Part shown: positions 47,772 to 57,088 of the stretch, one piece after another
Position numbering within the stretch: the first letter of the stretch is position 1
Layout of the letters: each line of letters begins with the position of its first letter
From: Chloroflexota bacterium
GTDB taxonomy: Bacteria; Chloroflexota; Anaerolineae; 4572-78; J111
DNA: 64,000 nt
Assembly (NCBI GenBank): GCA_016860845.1
Contig: BOKF01000004.1
Coordinates: 62,001 to 126,000, forward strand
Direction of reading: 5' to 3'
Position numbers and translations under genes: made by a program
The notes under the pieces: generated by a model
What the model was told of the DNA's origin: nothing
What the model saw: the letters and a program-made list of their open reading frames with translations, nothing else
Database searches by the model: none

Positions 47772-48550
47772 AGTTGCTCCTGCTCCCGGGTGCTGGGATG
47801 GCGCATGGTATCGGCTAGAATTTCGGCCACCCGCAACGGCCCGATACCGGGGTCAATCACCGGCACGCCTAACGTTTCGGCCAGCGGGTCGAGCATACCG
47901 GTCCAAAAGGTGCAGCCGCAGTAGACCGCGCCGGCCCCGTGCTCGCGGATCGCTTTTTGGGCCGCTTGAGCCACCTCGTTGCGGACGGACTGGCGGTGAC
48001 ACTCCAGAATGACCTCGCGCGCCTGGCTGGGGTCGTCAGCCATCAATCCCTGCAAATATTCATCAGGCGGGTACTCCACGTCCACATAACCCACCCAGGC
48101 CAGGCGCCGCTCCATGCCGTAGGCATGGGCCAGGTCTTCGTACAGGATATGGGCGGCGTCGAATCCGGCGGGGATGAGGACGGCCACCCGCTGCCGCAGC
48201 AATGCCGCCAGGTAGAGTCCGGCCTCCAGGGGGGCCGTGACCGGGATGCCGACCGTGCGCTTGGCCATATCCAGCCCCGGATCGGCGCTGCAACCGATGA
48301 TCGCCGCGTCGAAACCCTCCTGCTCCGCCTCCATCAGGGCGCGATACATCTCCCCTTGCGAGAGCGGAATGTAGGGCGGGTAGGTGCTGCCGGTGCGGGC
48401 AATGCTGACCCGGCCCATAACGTCCTCTCCAAGAGGCAGGTGTTTGACCACAACTTGGGTGTCGGGCTGGGCCGCCCGGCTGAGGACTTGCTGGAAATGG
48501 TCATTCCAGATGCCGGTCTCCTCGGGATTAAGGTAGAGTATTTTGGACAT
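47768..48550 (-). CDS. Aspartate/glutamate/hydantoin racemase family protein
   Basis: Cofactor-independent racemase of 260 residues. The two catalytic Cys of the family are seen in AAIIGCSADPGLD (N-terminal lobe) and GAVYCGCTFWTG (C-terminal lobe; two Cys, the first or second may act). Hydantoin racemases have this size and fold, and the neighbouring HyuB supports that role, though maleate isomerase-like or Asp/Glu racemase activity cannot be excluded. GGAGG precedes the ATG; the start overlaps the preceding ATPase gene by 23 bp. Confidence 0.87.
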   Translation of the reverse strand: MSKILYLNPEETGIWNDHFQQVLSRAAQPDTQVVVKHLPLGEDVMGRVSIARTGSTYPPYIPLSQGEMYRALMEAEQEGFDAAIIGCSADPGLDMAKRTVGIPVTAPLEAGLYLAALLRQRVAVLIPAGFDAAHILYEDLAHAYGMERRLAWVGYVDVEYPPDEYLQGLMADDPSQAREVILECHRQSVRNEVAQAAQKAIREHGAGAVYCGCTFWTGMLDPLAETLGVPVIDPGIGPLRVAEILADTMRHPSTREQEQL

Positions 48551-49538
48551 TTTTTACCTCCACAGCTAATTCCGTTTGAATCTCCTCGCTGCGCCAGCAG
48601 CGCACCCGGCGTCCGGGCGCAAGGTTTCGGAGCTCCTGCGGCTCCTCGGCGCAGCGAGGCCGGGCAAAGGGGCAGCGGGCGTAGAGCCGGCAGCCGGCAT
48701 AGCCCGGCGACAGCGCCAGCACTTCCCCTTTCAGTTGAAGGGTGTTCTGCCGCTGTCCCACCAGCGTCGCGGCCAGCAGTCCTCGGGTGTAGGGGTGCAG
48801 CGGCTGGGTAAAGAGTTCCTCAACCCGCCCTTCCTCAACAATCTGGCCCAGGTACATGACGATGACCCGGCCGGCCATCGAGCGTACCAGGCGCAGATCG
48901 TGTGTCACCAGCACGTAGCTGAGGTTCTGCTCCCGCTGCAAGTCGAGCAGCAGGTTGACAATCTGGCCGCGGATGGACATATCCAGCGCTGAAGTCGGCT
49001 CGTCGAGAAAAATCAGTTCCGGCTGCGGGGCAATCGCCCGGGCAATACCCACCCGCTGCAACTGGCCGCCGCTCATCTGACGCGGGTAGAGGTTGGCAAA
49101 GCGGCCTTCCAGCTTGACATGTTCCAGCAGCTTGACCACCTCCGCCCGGCGTTCGGTTTCACTCAGCTCCTGGCGCAGCCGCAGCGGTTCCAGCAGCGCC
49201 CGGCTGATCTTCATCATGGGATTGAAAGAGCCGAGCGGGTCCTGAAAAACCATCTGCAGATGCCGGCGATACGGCCGGAATTGGCCCGGCGAGAGCTGTT
49301 GGATCTCCTGTCCCTGGAAGCGAATCGTTCCTCCATCCGGATGGGTCAGGCCCAGCAGGCAGCGGCCGACGGTAGATTTACCGCAGCCGCTCTCTCCCAC
49401 CAGGGCCAGCGTTTCGCCGCGCTTCACCTCAAAGGAGACATTTGCCACCGCCGTCAACACGCCGCGCCGGAACAGTCCCTGCTGCACCCTGTAGGTTTTG
49501 ACCAGCTCTTTGACTTCGAGCAACGCAAGGTTATTCAT
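48528..49538 (-). CDS. DppF-type ABC transporter ATP-binding protein
   Basis: Importer ATPase of 336 residues: Walker [10 protein letters not shown], signature MSGGQLQR, Walker B LIFLDEP and H-loop VTHD, then the peptide-transporter C-terminal extension with YAGCRLYARCPFARP. ATG 49538 follows the DppD-type stop by one base; a longer frame from 49640 is a non-homologous extension. With the next gene it is the only ATPase pair on the whole minus-strand region. Confidence 0.94.
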   Translation of the reverse strand: MNNLALLEVKELVKTYRVQQGLFRRGVLTAVANVSFEVKRGETLALVGESGCGKSTVGRCLLGLTHPDGGTIRFQGQEIQQLSPGQFRPYRRHLQMVFQDPLGSFNPMMKISRALLEPLRLRQELSETERRAEVVKLLEHVKLEGRFANLYPRQMSGGQLQRVGIARAIAPQPELIFLDEPTSALDMSIRGQIVNLLLDLQREQNLSYVLVTHDLRLVRSMAGRVIVMYLGQIVEEGRVEELFTQPLHPYTRGLLAATLVGQRQNTLQLKGEVLALSPGYAGCRLYARCPFARPRCAEEPQELRNLAPGRRVRCWRSEEIQTELAVEVKNVQNTLP

Positions 49539-49539
49539 T

Positions 49540-50493
49540 TCAGGCAAAATGGCAGGCCACCCAATGCCCTGGTTCGATCTCGCGCAGCAGGGGCGCTTCC
49601 TCATAACAGCGCTGTTCCGCGCGCAAGCAGCGCAGGGCAAACGGGCAGCCGGTATGCAGCGTGTCCAGATCCGGCACGCGCCCCGGAATAAAGCTCATGC
49701 GCCGGTCGTTACCCACCTGGAACGAAGCGATAAGCGCCTGGGTGTAGGGATTGGCCGGAGCGCGCAGGACCGACCCGACCGGCCCGCTCTCCAAAATCTT
49801 GCCGGCATACATGACGACGACGACGGTACAAATTTCGGCGATGATGCCCAAATCGTGGGAGATCAGCAGCAGCGACGCCTGCAACTGCTCGATTTCGGCC
49901 ACGATGACATTGAGTACCTGGGCCTGGATGGTCAGGTCCAGGCCGGTAGTTGGCTCATCGGCCATTAACAACTGCGGTGAGCAAACCAGAGCCATGGCCA
50001 CCATAGCCCGTTGAGCCATGCCGCCGCTGAACTGGTGCGGGTAATCCCTGGCCTTCTGGGCCGGATTCGGGATGCCCATCGCGTCGAGCATGCCGACTGC
50101 TTTTTCCCAGGCAGCATGCCGGTCAACCTTTTTGTGGGCGCGGTAAACCTCGGCAATCTGCTGTCCCACCGGAAACAAGGGATTCAAGGCCGAGCGGGCA
50201 TTCTGGAAGACCATACTGATCTGCTGGCCGCGCACCTGGCGCATCTGGCTCTCGCTGAACTGCCGCAAATCCTGGCCCTCAAACCAGACTTGCCCTCCAA
50301 CGAGCCGCCCCTGCTCGGGTAAGGCGCGCAAGATAGCCAGGGCGGTCATGCTCTTGCCCGAACCGCTTTCGCCGACCAGGCCGGTCAATGTCCGCCGCCG
50401 GACGCCAAAGCTGATGCCCTGCAGGGCATGGACAACGTGCGGTTCGCGGCCAATGTCTACCCTTAAGTCCTCAACTGCCAGCAGGTCGTCCAC
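49540..50493 (-). CDS. DppD-type ABC transporter ATP-binding protein
   Basis: Importer ATPase of 317 residues from GTG 50493, directly after the permease stop. Walker A GESGSGKSM (Met in place of the final Thr/Ser), signature FSGGMAQR, Walker B LLMADEP, H-loop ISHD and the C-terminal HTGCPFALRC. GESGSGKSM is common in DppD/OppD proteins. Partner of the DppF-type ATPase. Confidence 0.94.
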   Translation of the reverse strand: MDDLLAVEDLRVDIGREPHVVHALQGISFGVRRRTLTGLVGESGSGKSMTALAILRALPEQGRLVGGQVWFEGQDLRQFSESQMRQVRGQQISMVFQNARSALNPLFPVGQQIAEVYRAHKKVDRHAAWEKAVGMLDAMGIPNPAQKARDYPHQFSGGMAQRAMVAMALVCSPQLLMADEPTTGLDLTIQAQVLNVIVAEIEQLQASLLLISHDLGIIAEICTVVVVMYAGKILESGPVGSVLRAPANPYTQALIASFQVGNDRRMSFIPGRVPDLDTLHTGCPFALRCLRAEQRCYEEAPLLREIEPGHWVACHFA

Positions 50494-51360
50494 TCAGGCC
50501 TCTCTGGTATAAAAATCCCGAACCCGGTGCCCCAAGCGGTTCAGGGTGAATACAGCCAGAAAGACGGCTAACCCTGGAAAAACTGACGGCCACCACCTGC
50601 CAAAAACAACATGGGACGCGCCCAGTTGGATCATCGAGCCCCACTCCGGGTGAGGCACTTTGACCCCCAGGCCAATAAAACTCAATCCGGCGATAAGCTG
50701 GATGGCATAAGCGCAGCTCAACGAGAACTGGGCAAAAACCGGCCCCAGAGCATTGGGTAAAATGTGATTTAGAATCAGCGCCGGGGTCGAGTTGCCCGCG
50801 CAGCGTGCCGCCAATACAAAATCCGCCGATTTAAGGGGCAAGACCACACTGCGCACCAATTTGAGATAGATGGGAATATTAATGAAGGCGATGATAGCTA
50901 TCAGATTAAAGGTGTTGCTGCCCACCGCTGCAAAAATCACCATCGCAAACAGGAACAGTGGAAATGCCTGGATGACCTCGACCAGCCGCGTGAGCAAATC
51001 ATCAACCAGGCCGCGGTGATAGCCTGCGGCTGCCCCCAGCGGCACGCCAATGAGCACGGCCAGGGCGATGGCAGCCAGGGCAACTGAAAAATCGGTTCGG
51101 GTGGCGTAGAGGACCCGTGAGTAGACATCCATGCCAAAGGAGTCTGTGCCAAACCAATGCTCCGCCGACGGCGGTTGCAGTCTTTTAGCCGGATCAGGCT
51201 CAAGCGGATCGTGCGTGGCCAGCCAGGGCGCAAAAACAGCAATCACGACAAAGAAGGCCACCAGCCAGTAGACCGGCCTGAGCGCGCCTCGCCAGGCCAG
51301 CCAGGGCCGGGTGAGGTGCTGGGGCAGGGCCAGTTCGGGCTGGACGGACACTTTATTCAT
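50494..51360 (-). CDS. DppC-type ABC transporter permease
   Basis: Importer subunit of 288 residues: AVFAPWLATHDPLEPDPA, WFGTDSFGMDVYSRVLYATR (GMD where GRD is usual), the EAA loop DFVLAARCAGNSTPALI and FIGLGVKVPHPEWGSMIQ. It is separated from its DppB-type partner by a hydantoinase B gene, whose stop it overlaps by 8 bp. This insertion into a transporter gene set suggests that import and ring opening are expressed together. Confidence 0.93.
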   Translation of the reverse strand: MNKVSVQPELALPQHLTRPWLAWRGALRPVYWLVAFFVVIAVFAPWLATHDPLEPDPAKRLQPPSAEHWFGTDSFGMDVYSRVLYATRTDFSVALAAIALAVLIGVPLGAAAGYHRGLVDDLLTRLVEVIQAFPLFLFAMVIFAAVGSNTFNLIAIIAFINIPIYLKLVRSVVLPLKSADFVLAARCAGNSTPALILNHILPNALGPVFAQFSLSCAYAIQLIAGLSFIGLGVKVPHPEWGSMIQLGASHVVFGRWWPSVFPGLAVFLAVFTLNRLGHRVRDFYTREA

Positions 51361-53125
51361 GCGACGCTTTCTCCGCCAGTTCGGCCCGTGTCATCCGAGT
51401 CCGGACCTCATGAATTTCCATCTGCTCGTTAAAATGGACGCCATACTCGCTGAGAGCCGCAGCTTCACTCACATAGCCGTCAATTACATCTTCACGCACC
51501 CGCCAGCTCTCTCGCTCCCAGGGCGGGCCGTAGCCGCCGCCGCCGCCCGTAAAGGCCCGCAGCCGCGCCCCGGTCGTAAGGGGCAGGTGATTAATTTTCA
51601 GCAGCGTTTGCTCGCGCTCAGTCCCCGGCTCAAAGATAACTTTGGGGACAGCCCCGGATTTGCCGCCAAATAGGCCCCACTGGGGCGTCACCGTGCGTTC
51701 AAACCAGAGGCTCAAGCGGCTGTTATCGGCCAGTACTTCGTAATCGCGGACGATGTTCAGCCCGCCACGGAACCGGCCTGGCCCGCCGGTATCTACGCCC
51801 AGGGCATAACCGTGAATACGGACCGGATATTTATTTTCCAGGGTCTCAATAGGTAGGTTTTTAAAGTCGCCGGCGGCAAAGTGGATGACGCCGCTGTCGC
51901 CATCGCTATGAGCGCTGGCGCCCCAGCCCCCGGCCGTTGACTCCAGACACATGAACAGGCCCCGCTCCGTAGGGTGCGGCCCGACGATGATGACGTTCCA
52001 GGCATCGCCGGGCAGGCCGGCCGTGACTCGCTCCGGCAGGACGGGGGCCAGGGCCTTAATGATCAAATCTACCAGCAGCATCGTATGAGACCCGTATTGC
52101 AGACAGGCGGCCGGTTCCTGGGCGGCAAAAATTGAACCAGGCTCGATCTCGACGTTGAGCGAGCGGAAGCTGCCTCCGGTGACTCCCAGGTCAGGCCGGA
52201 TGAGGAACTTACAGGCCAGACGGATGGCCGAGAGAGTCTGGACAATGCCGCAGTTGGTGCAGCCGGGGCGCTGCCTGCTGGAGCCATAGGTGCTGACGCT
52301 TATCTCTGAACCCTGCACCGTTACTCTTACCTTGACCGGGATCAACTCATCCGACTGAAAATCGTTGTCCTGATAGCCTTCGGCCTGGTACATGCCATCC
52401 GGGATGGCGGCAATGGCTTCGCGTTCCAGGGTTTCGGTGGTGGCAAAGATCGCCGCCATGCTGGTCCGCACCGCCGGCAGGCCGAATCTATCCAGCAGGT
52501 CGCGGTAGCGCCGCTCCCCGATGCGGCAGGCGGCAATCTGGGCGTGCATATCGCCTTTGAGCGAGTAGGGCAGCCGGCTGTTGCGGGCAATCAGGTCTAC
52601 GATATCGGCCACAAGCTGGCCGCGCTCCACAATCTTGACCGGCCCCAGGCGCAATCCTTCCTGGTAGATTTCGGTACTGTCAACGGCATAGGCCGCTTCT
52701 TTGGAACCCAGATCCAGCCAGTGGGCGCGGGTAATCGTAAAACCAACCAGTTGACCCTGGTAGAATACGGGTGAGAGAATGTCCACGTCGTTGAGGTGAG
52801 AGCCGGTCAGGTAAGGATCGTTCAGAATGAAAACGTCACCCTCCTGAAAATTGTCCCGGCCCACATGCCGGATAACCACCTGAACCACTTCACTGAGCGC
52901 ACCGAGAAAGAAAGGTAAGCCAGGGGCCTGGGCTAACAGTTGGGCTTTTTCATCGAACAGGGCCACACTGCAATCTTTCATTTCATAAATCACCGGCGAA
53001 AAGGCGCTGCGCCACAAAGTGGCCCGCATATCCTCCGCTGCGGCCAGAAAGGCACTGCGGATGATTTCGGTTGTGACGGGATCAACTGCCGGCAATGATT
53101 GGGGGTGCGGTACGGTATTTTCCAC
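51353..53125 (-). CDS. Hydantoinase B/oxoprolinase family protein (HyuB-like, copy 2)
   Basis: A 590-residue HyuB homologue, close paralogue of the 45996-47771 protein (for instance AEDMR-TLWRSAFSPVIYEM and LAQAPGLPFFLGAL are shared). GTG start behind GAGGAA. It contains NDPYLTGSHLNDVDILSPV, WLDLGSKEAAYAVDSTEIY and the C-terminal FTGGGGGYGPPWERE. It sits between dppB- and dppC-type genes of one importer. HyuB normally works with HyuA; the only HyuA visible is at 62610-64000. Confidence 0.93.
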   Translation of the reverse strand: MENTVPHPQSLPAVDPVTTEIIRSAFLAAAEDMRATLWRSAFSPVIYEMKDCSVALFDEKAQLLAQAPGLPFFLGALSEVVQVVIRHVGRDNFQEGDVFILNDPYLTGSHLNDVDILSPVFYQGQLVGFTITRAHWLDLGSKEAAYAVDSTEIYQEGLRLGPVKIVERGQLVADIVDLIARNSRLPYSLKGDMHAQIAACRIGERRYRDLLDRFGLPAVRTSMAAIFATTETLEREAIAAIPDGMYQAEGYQDNDFQSDELIPVKVRVTVQGSEISVSTYGSSRQRPGCTNCGIVQTLSAIRLACKFLIRPDLGVTGGSFRSLNVEIEPGSIFAAQEPAACLQYGSHTMLLVDLIIKALAPVLPERVTAGLPGDAWNVIIVGPHPTERGLFMCLESTAGGWGASAHSDGDSGVIHFAAGDFKNLPIETLENKYPVRIHGYALGVDTGGPGRFRGGLNIVRDYEVLADNSRLSLWFERTVTPQWGLFGGKSGAVPKVIFEPGTEREQTLLKINHLPLTTGARLRAFTGGGGGYGPPWERESWRVREDVIDGYVSEAAALSEYGVHFNEQMEIHEVRTRMTRAELAEKASHE

Positions 53126-53175
53126 GGATTCCTCTTCACCGAAGGCAAGGCTACCCTAAAGGGGGCTAGCGCACA

Positions 53176-53206
53176 GGCTGAGGCTAAGAAAAGAAAATCC
53201 TCAGCC
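53176..53206. repeat. GGCTGAGG/CCTCAGCC hairpin
   Basis: Perfect 8-bp stem with an A-rich 15-base loop between the dppB-type gene and hyuB copy 2; transcript punctuation is likely. Confidence 0.6.
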
Positions 53207-53213
53207 TCACGCT

Positions 53214-54242
53214 TCATTGCGTTCTTAGACGCGGGTCAATCACAAAGTGCAGAATGTCGGTAATTAAGTAAATAACCACGTAAACCACGGCGCTTAACAG
53301 AACCACGCCAACAATCGGTTCATAGTCAGAGTTGTTCATGGCATCTACGGCGTATAGACCGAGGCCGGGCCAGGCGAAGACCACCTCGACCAGGACAGTG
53401 CCGCCCAGGAGGTAGCCGTAAGTCATCGCAATCATGGTTGTCACCGGCAGCAGGGCGTTCTTCAGGGCATAGCGCAAAAAGATGGTTCGCTCGGGGATGC
53501 CGTTGCTGCGGGCAGCCCGGATGTAATCGCTGCGCAGAATCTCCACCATCGCATTGCGCGTGATTTGTAAAATCGGCGGGCAGGAGGTGAAAGCCAGGGT
53601 AACTGCCGGTAAGATCAGGTGGCTGAGCGCAGCGCGAAAAGCCTCCCAGTCGCCGCTCAGCAGACTATCCAGGGTGTAAAGACCGGTGACATACGGCGGC
53701 GCTGCGGCTGTTGAGCCAAGCCGGCCCAACGGCGCGGGAAACAAGTTCAACTGATAAAAAAGGAGGTAAATCAATAGCAAACCCAGCCAGAAGCTGGGAA
53801 TGGCGACGCCGGCTTCAACCAGTCCCTGGGCCCAGCGGTCCAGCCAGCCTCGTTTGTGCCGGGCGGCCAGCAGCCCCAGGGGGACGGTCCAGCCAATACC
53901 GAGGAGTAAAGCGGCGGTAGACAGTTCCAGGGTTGCCGGAAGCCGCTGGCCTATATCAACCGCAACCGGGTTAGAGGTGAAGCGCGAAACCCCCAGGTCG
54001 CCGCGAGCCAGGTTACCCACGTAAGTAAGGTACTGCTCCCATAGCGGACGGTCCAGGCCCAGGCGCCGGGTCACGGTTTCAATGGTTTTCTCGTCGGCCT
54101 GGACGCCGACCAGCAGATAAACAGGATTGCCCAGAAAGCGAGTGACCACAAACGTTACCGCCGCCAGCCCCAGCAGCACAATAATTACCTGGAGGAAGCG
54201 CCGCCCCAGGTAAAGCCCCCACTCTTGCCAGACAGATTGCAT
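53214..54242 (-). CDS. DppB-type ABC transporter permease
   Basis: Importer subunit of 342 residues. It shows TRFLGNPVYLLVGVQADEKT after the first helix (Asn-Pro in place of Gly-Asp-Pro), LGVSRFTSNPVAVDIG, and the EAA loop LRSDYIRAARSNGIPERTI. ATG 54242 is preferred over two upstream TTG codons. It follows the receptor gene behind two hairpins. Confidence 0.93.
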   Translation of the reverse strand: MQSVWQEWGLYLGRRFLQVIIVLLGLAAVTFVVTRFLGNPVYLLVGVQADEKTIETVTRRLGLDRPLWEQYLTYVGNLARGDLGVSRFTSNPVAVDIGQRLPATLELSTAALLLGIGWTVPLGLLAARHKRGWLDRWAQGLVEAGVAIPSFWLGLLLIYLLFYQLNLFPAPLGRLGSTAAAPPYVTGLYTLDSLLSGDWEAFRAALSHLILPAVTLAFTSCPPILQITRNAMVEILRSDYIRAARSNGIPERTIFLRYALKNALLPVTTMIAMTYGYLLGGTVLVEVVFAWPGLGLYAVDAMNNSDYEPIVGVVLLSAVVYVVIYLITDILHFVIDPRLRTQ

Positions 54243-54264
54243 CAACAATTTTTCCTTTGAGCGG

Positions 54265-54302
54265 GAGAGCAGAGATTGGGAGTTTCTTCAATCCCTGCTC
54301 TC
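54265..54302. repeat. Hairpin GAGAGCAGAGATTG / CAATCCCTGCTCTC
   Basis: 14-bp stem with one mismatch and a 10-base loop, just upstream of the dppB-type start codon on the minus strand. Confidence 0.7.
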
Positions 54303-54348
54303 AACCCTCAGCACAGCTACCAGACTCTATCGGAAATAGGGAAAAACC

Positions 54349-54396
54349 AGGTGACAGGCACTTTTCAACACTTAGCCCGATAAGTGCCTGTCACCT
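54349..54396. repeat. Perfect 15-bp inverted repeat after the receptor gene
   Basis: AGGTGACAGGCACTT and AAGTGCCTGTCACCT are exact reverse complements with an 18-base loop, 19 bp beyond the receptor stop codon on the minus strand. Candidate processing or termination signal. Confidence 0.85.
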
Positions 54397-54414
54397 TCAC
54401 CCCGATAATGCCTA

Positions 54415-56148
54415 CTATTGCTCCCGGCACAGCTCGTAAAACGACCACAGGTGATCCGGCTCAAGCACGAAGCCGGTGATGTCATCGCGCATGGCAACCA
54501 AAACGTTGAGTTCCCCGACATACAAAGCCGGCGCTTCCTCATTGATGATTTTCTGAGCTTCGCTGGCCAATTCTTTCCGTTTCTGCGTGTCCAACTCGGT
54601 GGCCAGCAGGTCGGTAATCTCGTCAATGCGCGGATTGCTATACTTGAACCAGTTGATGACGGTATCCGTTTTGTACCAGAGGAACAGGTGGTAGAAGGGG
54701 TCATCCACATAGTTCAGCGCCGTCCGCATCCAGGCCTGGTGGCTGCGCTGGCTCAAGCCCTCAAAGAAAGGACCGGCGGCCTGCTTTTCGATTTCCATCT
54801 CCACGCCGAGGTCGCGGAAAGCGTTTTGCAGAACCACGGCCACCCCTTCCATCTCGGCGTCGCCGGCCGGAATGGCCAGGTTGAAGCTGAAGCCGTCGGC
54901 CATGCCCGCTTCCTCAAGCAGAGCTTTGGCTTGTTCGGGGTCATATTTATAAGGCCAGTAATTGGGGTCAAAGAATTGGGCCAGGCGGGCGAAGTTGCTC
55001 TGAGGCACGGCACCCTGACCTTTGAAAACATCCTCTACAATCTGCTCATAAGGGACAGCATACGACAGAGCCTGGCGCACTTTCACATTGTCAAAGGGAG
55101 CCATGGCATTGTTCATGCCCAGCAGCACCTGGTTGCGCGAGGGAATGGAGAGAATATTTACCCCTGCCGTACCCCGCAGCGACTCGACTTCGTCCACGCT
55201 CAGGTTGGTCGCGATGTCAATCGCGCCCTGGCTCAGCAGCAAGGCCCGGTTCGCCGAATCGGGGATAATCTTCAGGACGACTTTATCAAAGCAGGCCTTA
55301 CCCGCCCAATAATCGGGATTAGCCGCCAGGACCATCTCCGCCCCCGGGGTCCAGCTTTCTACGTAAAACTCGCCGGAACCGGCGTAGTTTTTAGCGGCCC
55401 AGTCCGTGGCCCAGGGATCATCGGCCGCGGCATTGGCTTTGATCGCTTCCGGGTCTATAATGCCAAAATCCTGATCGCGCATGAGGGGCAGGAAAAGGGG
55501 ATTGGGGGCGTTGAGCTTAATGGTCAGGTCATACTCCCCATCCACTGTAATCTGATCAAGACTAGACACCCCAGCCGTGTTGGCCACCCATTGGTCGCTG
55601 ACCGCCACGCCAAAAGCCCGCTCAAACTTGTACTTGATCGTCTCAGCCGTAATTTCATTGCCGGTTTCGTGGAACTTCATACCCGGCCGGACTTTGATCT
55701 TGTAAGTTACCCCGTCTGGCTGGAGTTCAAAGGATTCCCAAACCGATCCTTCCATCTGGGTCACATCGGCGATCATGTAACCCTCAGGGGTTTCTTTACG
55801 GACATACCGCACCGGCTGATCGTAAATATTTTTCAGAATGGTGTTGGCCATCTCTGCCGCCCCAAACGAAGGGTCCAGCGTCTCGATGTCGCCGGGGATG
55901 CCGACGGTCAGCACATTTTCTTCCCCTGTGCTGCCCGCCGCTTCGCTTTCGGCCGGTTCGGTCGCCGGGTCGGCTGGTTCTGCCGCCGCTTCAGTGGGTT
56001 CTGCTGTTGCTGCGGCCGCAGGCGTTTCCTGGGCTGGCGCTGATGTGGGCGCCGACGCGTCAGGCGTGGGCACAGCAGCGCCACATGCCGCCACCACAAA
56101 AAGGGCGGCCATAAGCAGTATCGTTTTGACCCAATGGTAAGTTTTCAC
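54415..56148 (-). CDS. Family 5 ABC transporter substrate-binding lipoprotein
   Basis: Receptor of 577 residues from GTG 56148 with AGGAGG upstream. The lipobox is VVAAC (Cys22), followed by an Ala/Pro/Thr/Glu-rich linker to about residue 72. The SBP domain shows VGIPGDIETLDPSFGAAEM, YKIKVRPGMKFHETGNE and VRQALSYAVPYEQI. It is the receptor of the importer whose other parts are at 53214, 50494, 49540 and 48528. Confidence 0.93.
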   Translation of the reverse strand: MKTYHWVKTILLMAALFVVAACGAAVPTPDASAPTSAPAQETPAAAATAEPTEAAAEPADPATEPAESEAAGSTGEENVLTVGIPGDIETLDPSFGAAEMANTILKNIYDQPVRYVRKETPEGYMIADVTQMEGSVWESFELQPDGVTYKIKVRPGMKFHETGNEITAETIKYKFERAFGVAVSDQWVANTAGVSSLDQITVDGEYDLTIKLNAPNPLFLPLMRDQDFGIIDPEAIKANAAADDPWATDWAAKNYAGSGEFYVESWTPGAEMVLAANPDYWAGKACFDKVVLKIIPDSANRALLLSQGAIDIATNLSVDEVESLRGTAGVNILSIPSRNQVLLGMNNAMAPFDNVKVRQALSYAVPYEQIVEDVFKGQGAVPQSNFARLAQFFDPNYWPYKYDPEQAKALLEEAGMADGFSFNLAIPAGDAEMEGVAVVLQNAFRDLGVEMEIEKQAAGPFFEGLSQRSHQAWMRTALNYVDDPFYHLFLWYKTDTVINWFKYSNPRIDEITDLLATELDTQKRKELASEAQKIINEEAPALYVGELNVLVAMRDDITGFVLEPDHLWSFYELCREQ

Positions 56149-56184
56149 GTTCTTCCTCCTTCTTTAGTTAAAAGCAACATCGCT

Positions 56185-56277
56185 TCAATACTGATAAAGA
56201 TAGGCTGTCGCCCGGCCCATGCCGTTGCCGGCCCCGGCAATCAAGGCTACTTTTCCTTCCAGCCGCCTCTCACTCAT
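56185..56277 (-). pseudogene. N-terminal stub of a second SDR gene
   Basis: Thirty codons from an ATG read MSERRLEGKVALIAGAGNG then MGRATAYLYQY and a stop. This is the first strand and the GxxxGxG nucleotide loop of a short-chain dehydrogenase, with everything after it missing. It begins 20 bp downstream of the intact SDR gene and overlaps the leader of the receptor gene. The remnant of a deleted tandem SDR. Confidence 0.7.
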
Positions 56278-56296
56278 CTCACCCGCCCTAAGCCGG

Positions 56297-57061
56297 TCAA
56301 GCTAACACCCCACCGTCCAGAATCACGGACTGGCCGGTCATGTAGGACGAATCCGCCGAGGCCAGGAATAAACTGGCCCGGGCAATCTCTTCCGGGTTAC
56401 CGGCCCGATGTAGCGGGATGCGCTCCAGCATATCTTTGAGCCAGACCTCCTGATCGGGCTGGAGCGACCCTAACCACTTGTTCATCGGCGTGTCAATGAA
56501 GCCGGGACAAACACAGTTGACCCGAATACCCAGCGGCGCGCCTTCCAACGCCAGCGATTTGGTCAACATAACGATGGCCGCTTTGGTAGCGCAGTAAGCC
56601 GCCAGGCCCGCCGTCCCGCGAAAGGCCACCACCGAGGCGGTATTGACGATCACGCCGCCCCCTTGCTCGACCATTGCCGGCCAGACAGAGCGCACCGTGT
56701 AATAGATGCTCTTGGTATTGATGGTAAAGACCTCATCCCATTCGGTCTCCGCCATCTCGGCCAGGACCACGGGCAAAGGCAGGACCCCGGCATTGTTGAG
56801 CAGAATATCAATCCGGCCGTAGCGAGCCAGCGTGACCTGCACCAGGTGTTCCACCTGCTGCCGCTTGGCCACGTCCGCCGGCACGGCCATGCACTCGCCC
56901 CCTTCTTTGACAATCTCTCCGGCCACCGAGCCTATTTTCTCGGACCGGCGGGCCGCAATAACAACCCTGGCCCCTTCTGCCGCAAAAAGCTTGGCCGTAG
57001 CCCGGCCTATCCCCGCACTCCCGCCCGTTACAATAGCGACCTGTCCCTGGAGTTTACCCAT
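56297..57061 (-). CDS. SDR family oxidoreductase
   Basis: Complete short-chain dehydrogenase of 254 residues: TGGSAGIGRAT (about residues 12-22), NNAG near 89, Ser in NTASVVAFRG, YCATKAA catalytic pair and the C-terminal SYMTGQSVILDGGVLA. Lies between two importer gene sets in the same orientation, 27 bp after the dppC-type gene. Likely oxidises an alcohol or hydroxy acid released in this pathway. Confidence 0.93.
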   Translation of the reverse strand: MGKLQGQVAIVTGGSAGIGRATAKLFAAEGARVVIAARRSEKIGSVAGEIVKEGGECMAVPADVAKRQQVEHLVQVTLARYGRIDILLNNAGVLPLPVVLAEMAETEWDEVFTINTKSIYYTVRSVWPAMVEQGGGVIVNTASVVAFRGTAGLAAYCATKAAIVMLTKSLALEGAPLGIRVNCVCPGFIDTPMNKWLGSLQPDQEVWLKDMLERIPLHRAGNPEEIARASLFLASADSSYMTGQSVILDGGVLA

Positions 57062-57088
57062 CGTTTTATATCCGGCCTATCCCTGGCC

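Noticed and set aside
54418..56043. A 541-codon plus-strand frame opposite the receptor gene
   Set aside because: Shadow of the lipoprotein receptor on the minus strand; no family features and no ribosome binding site.
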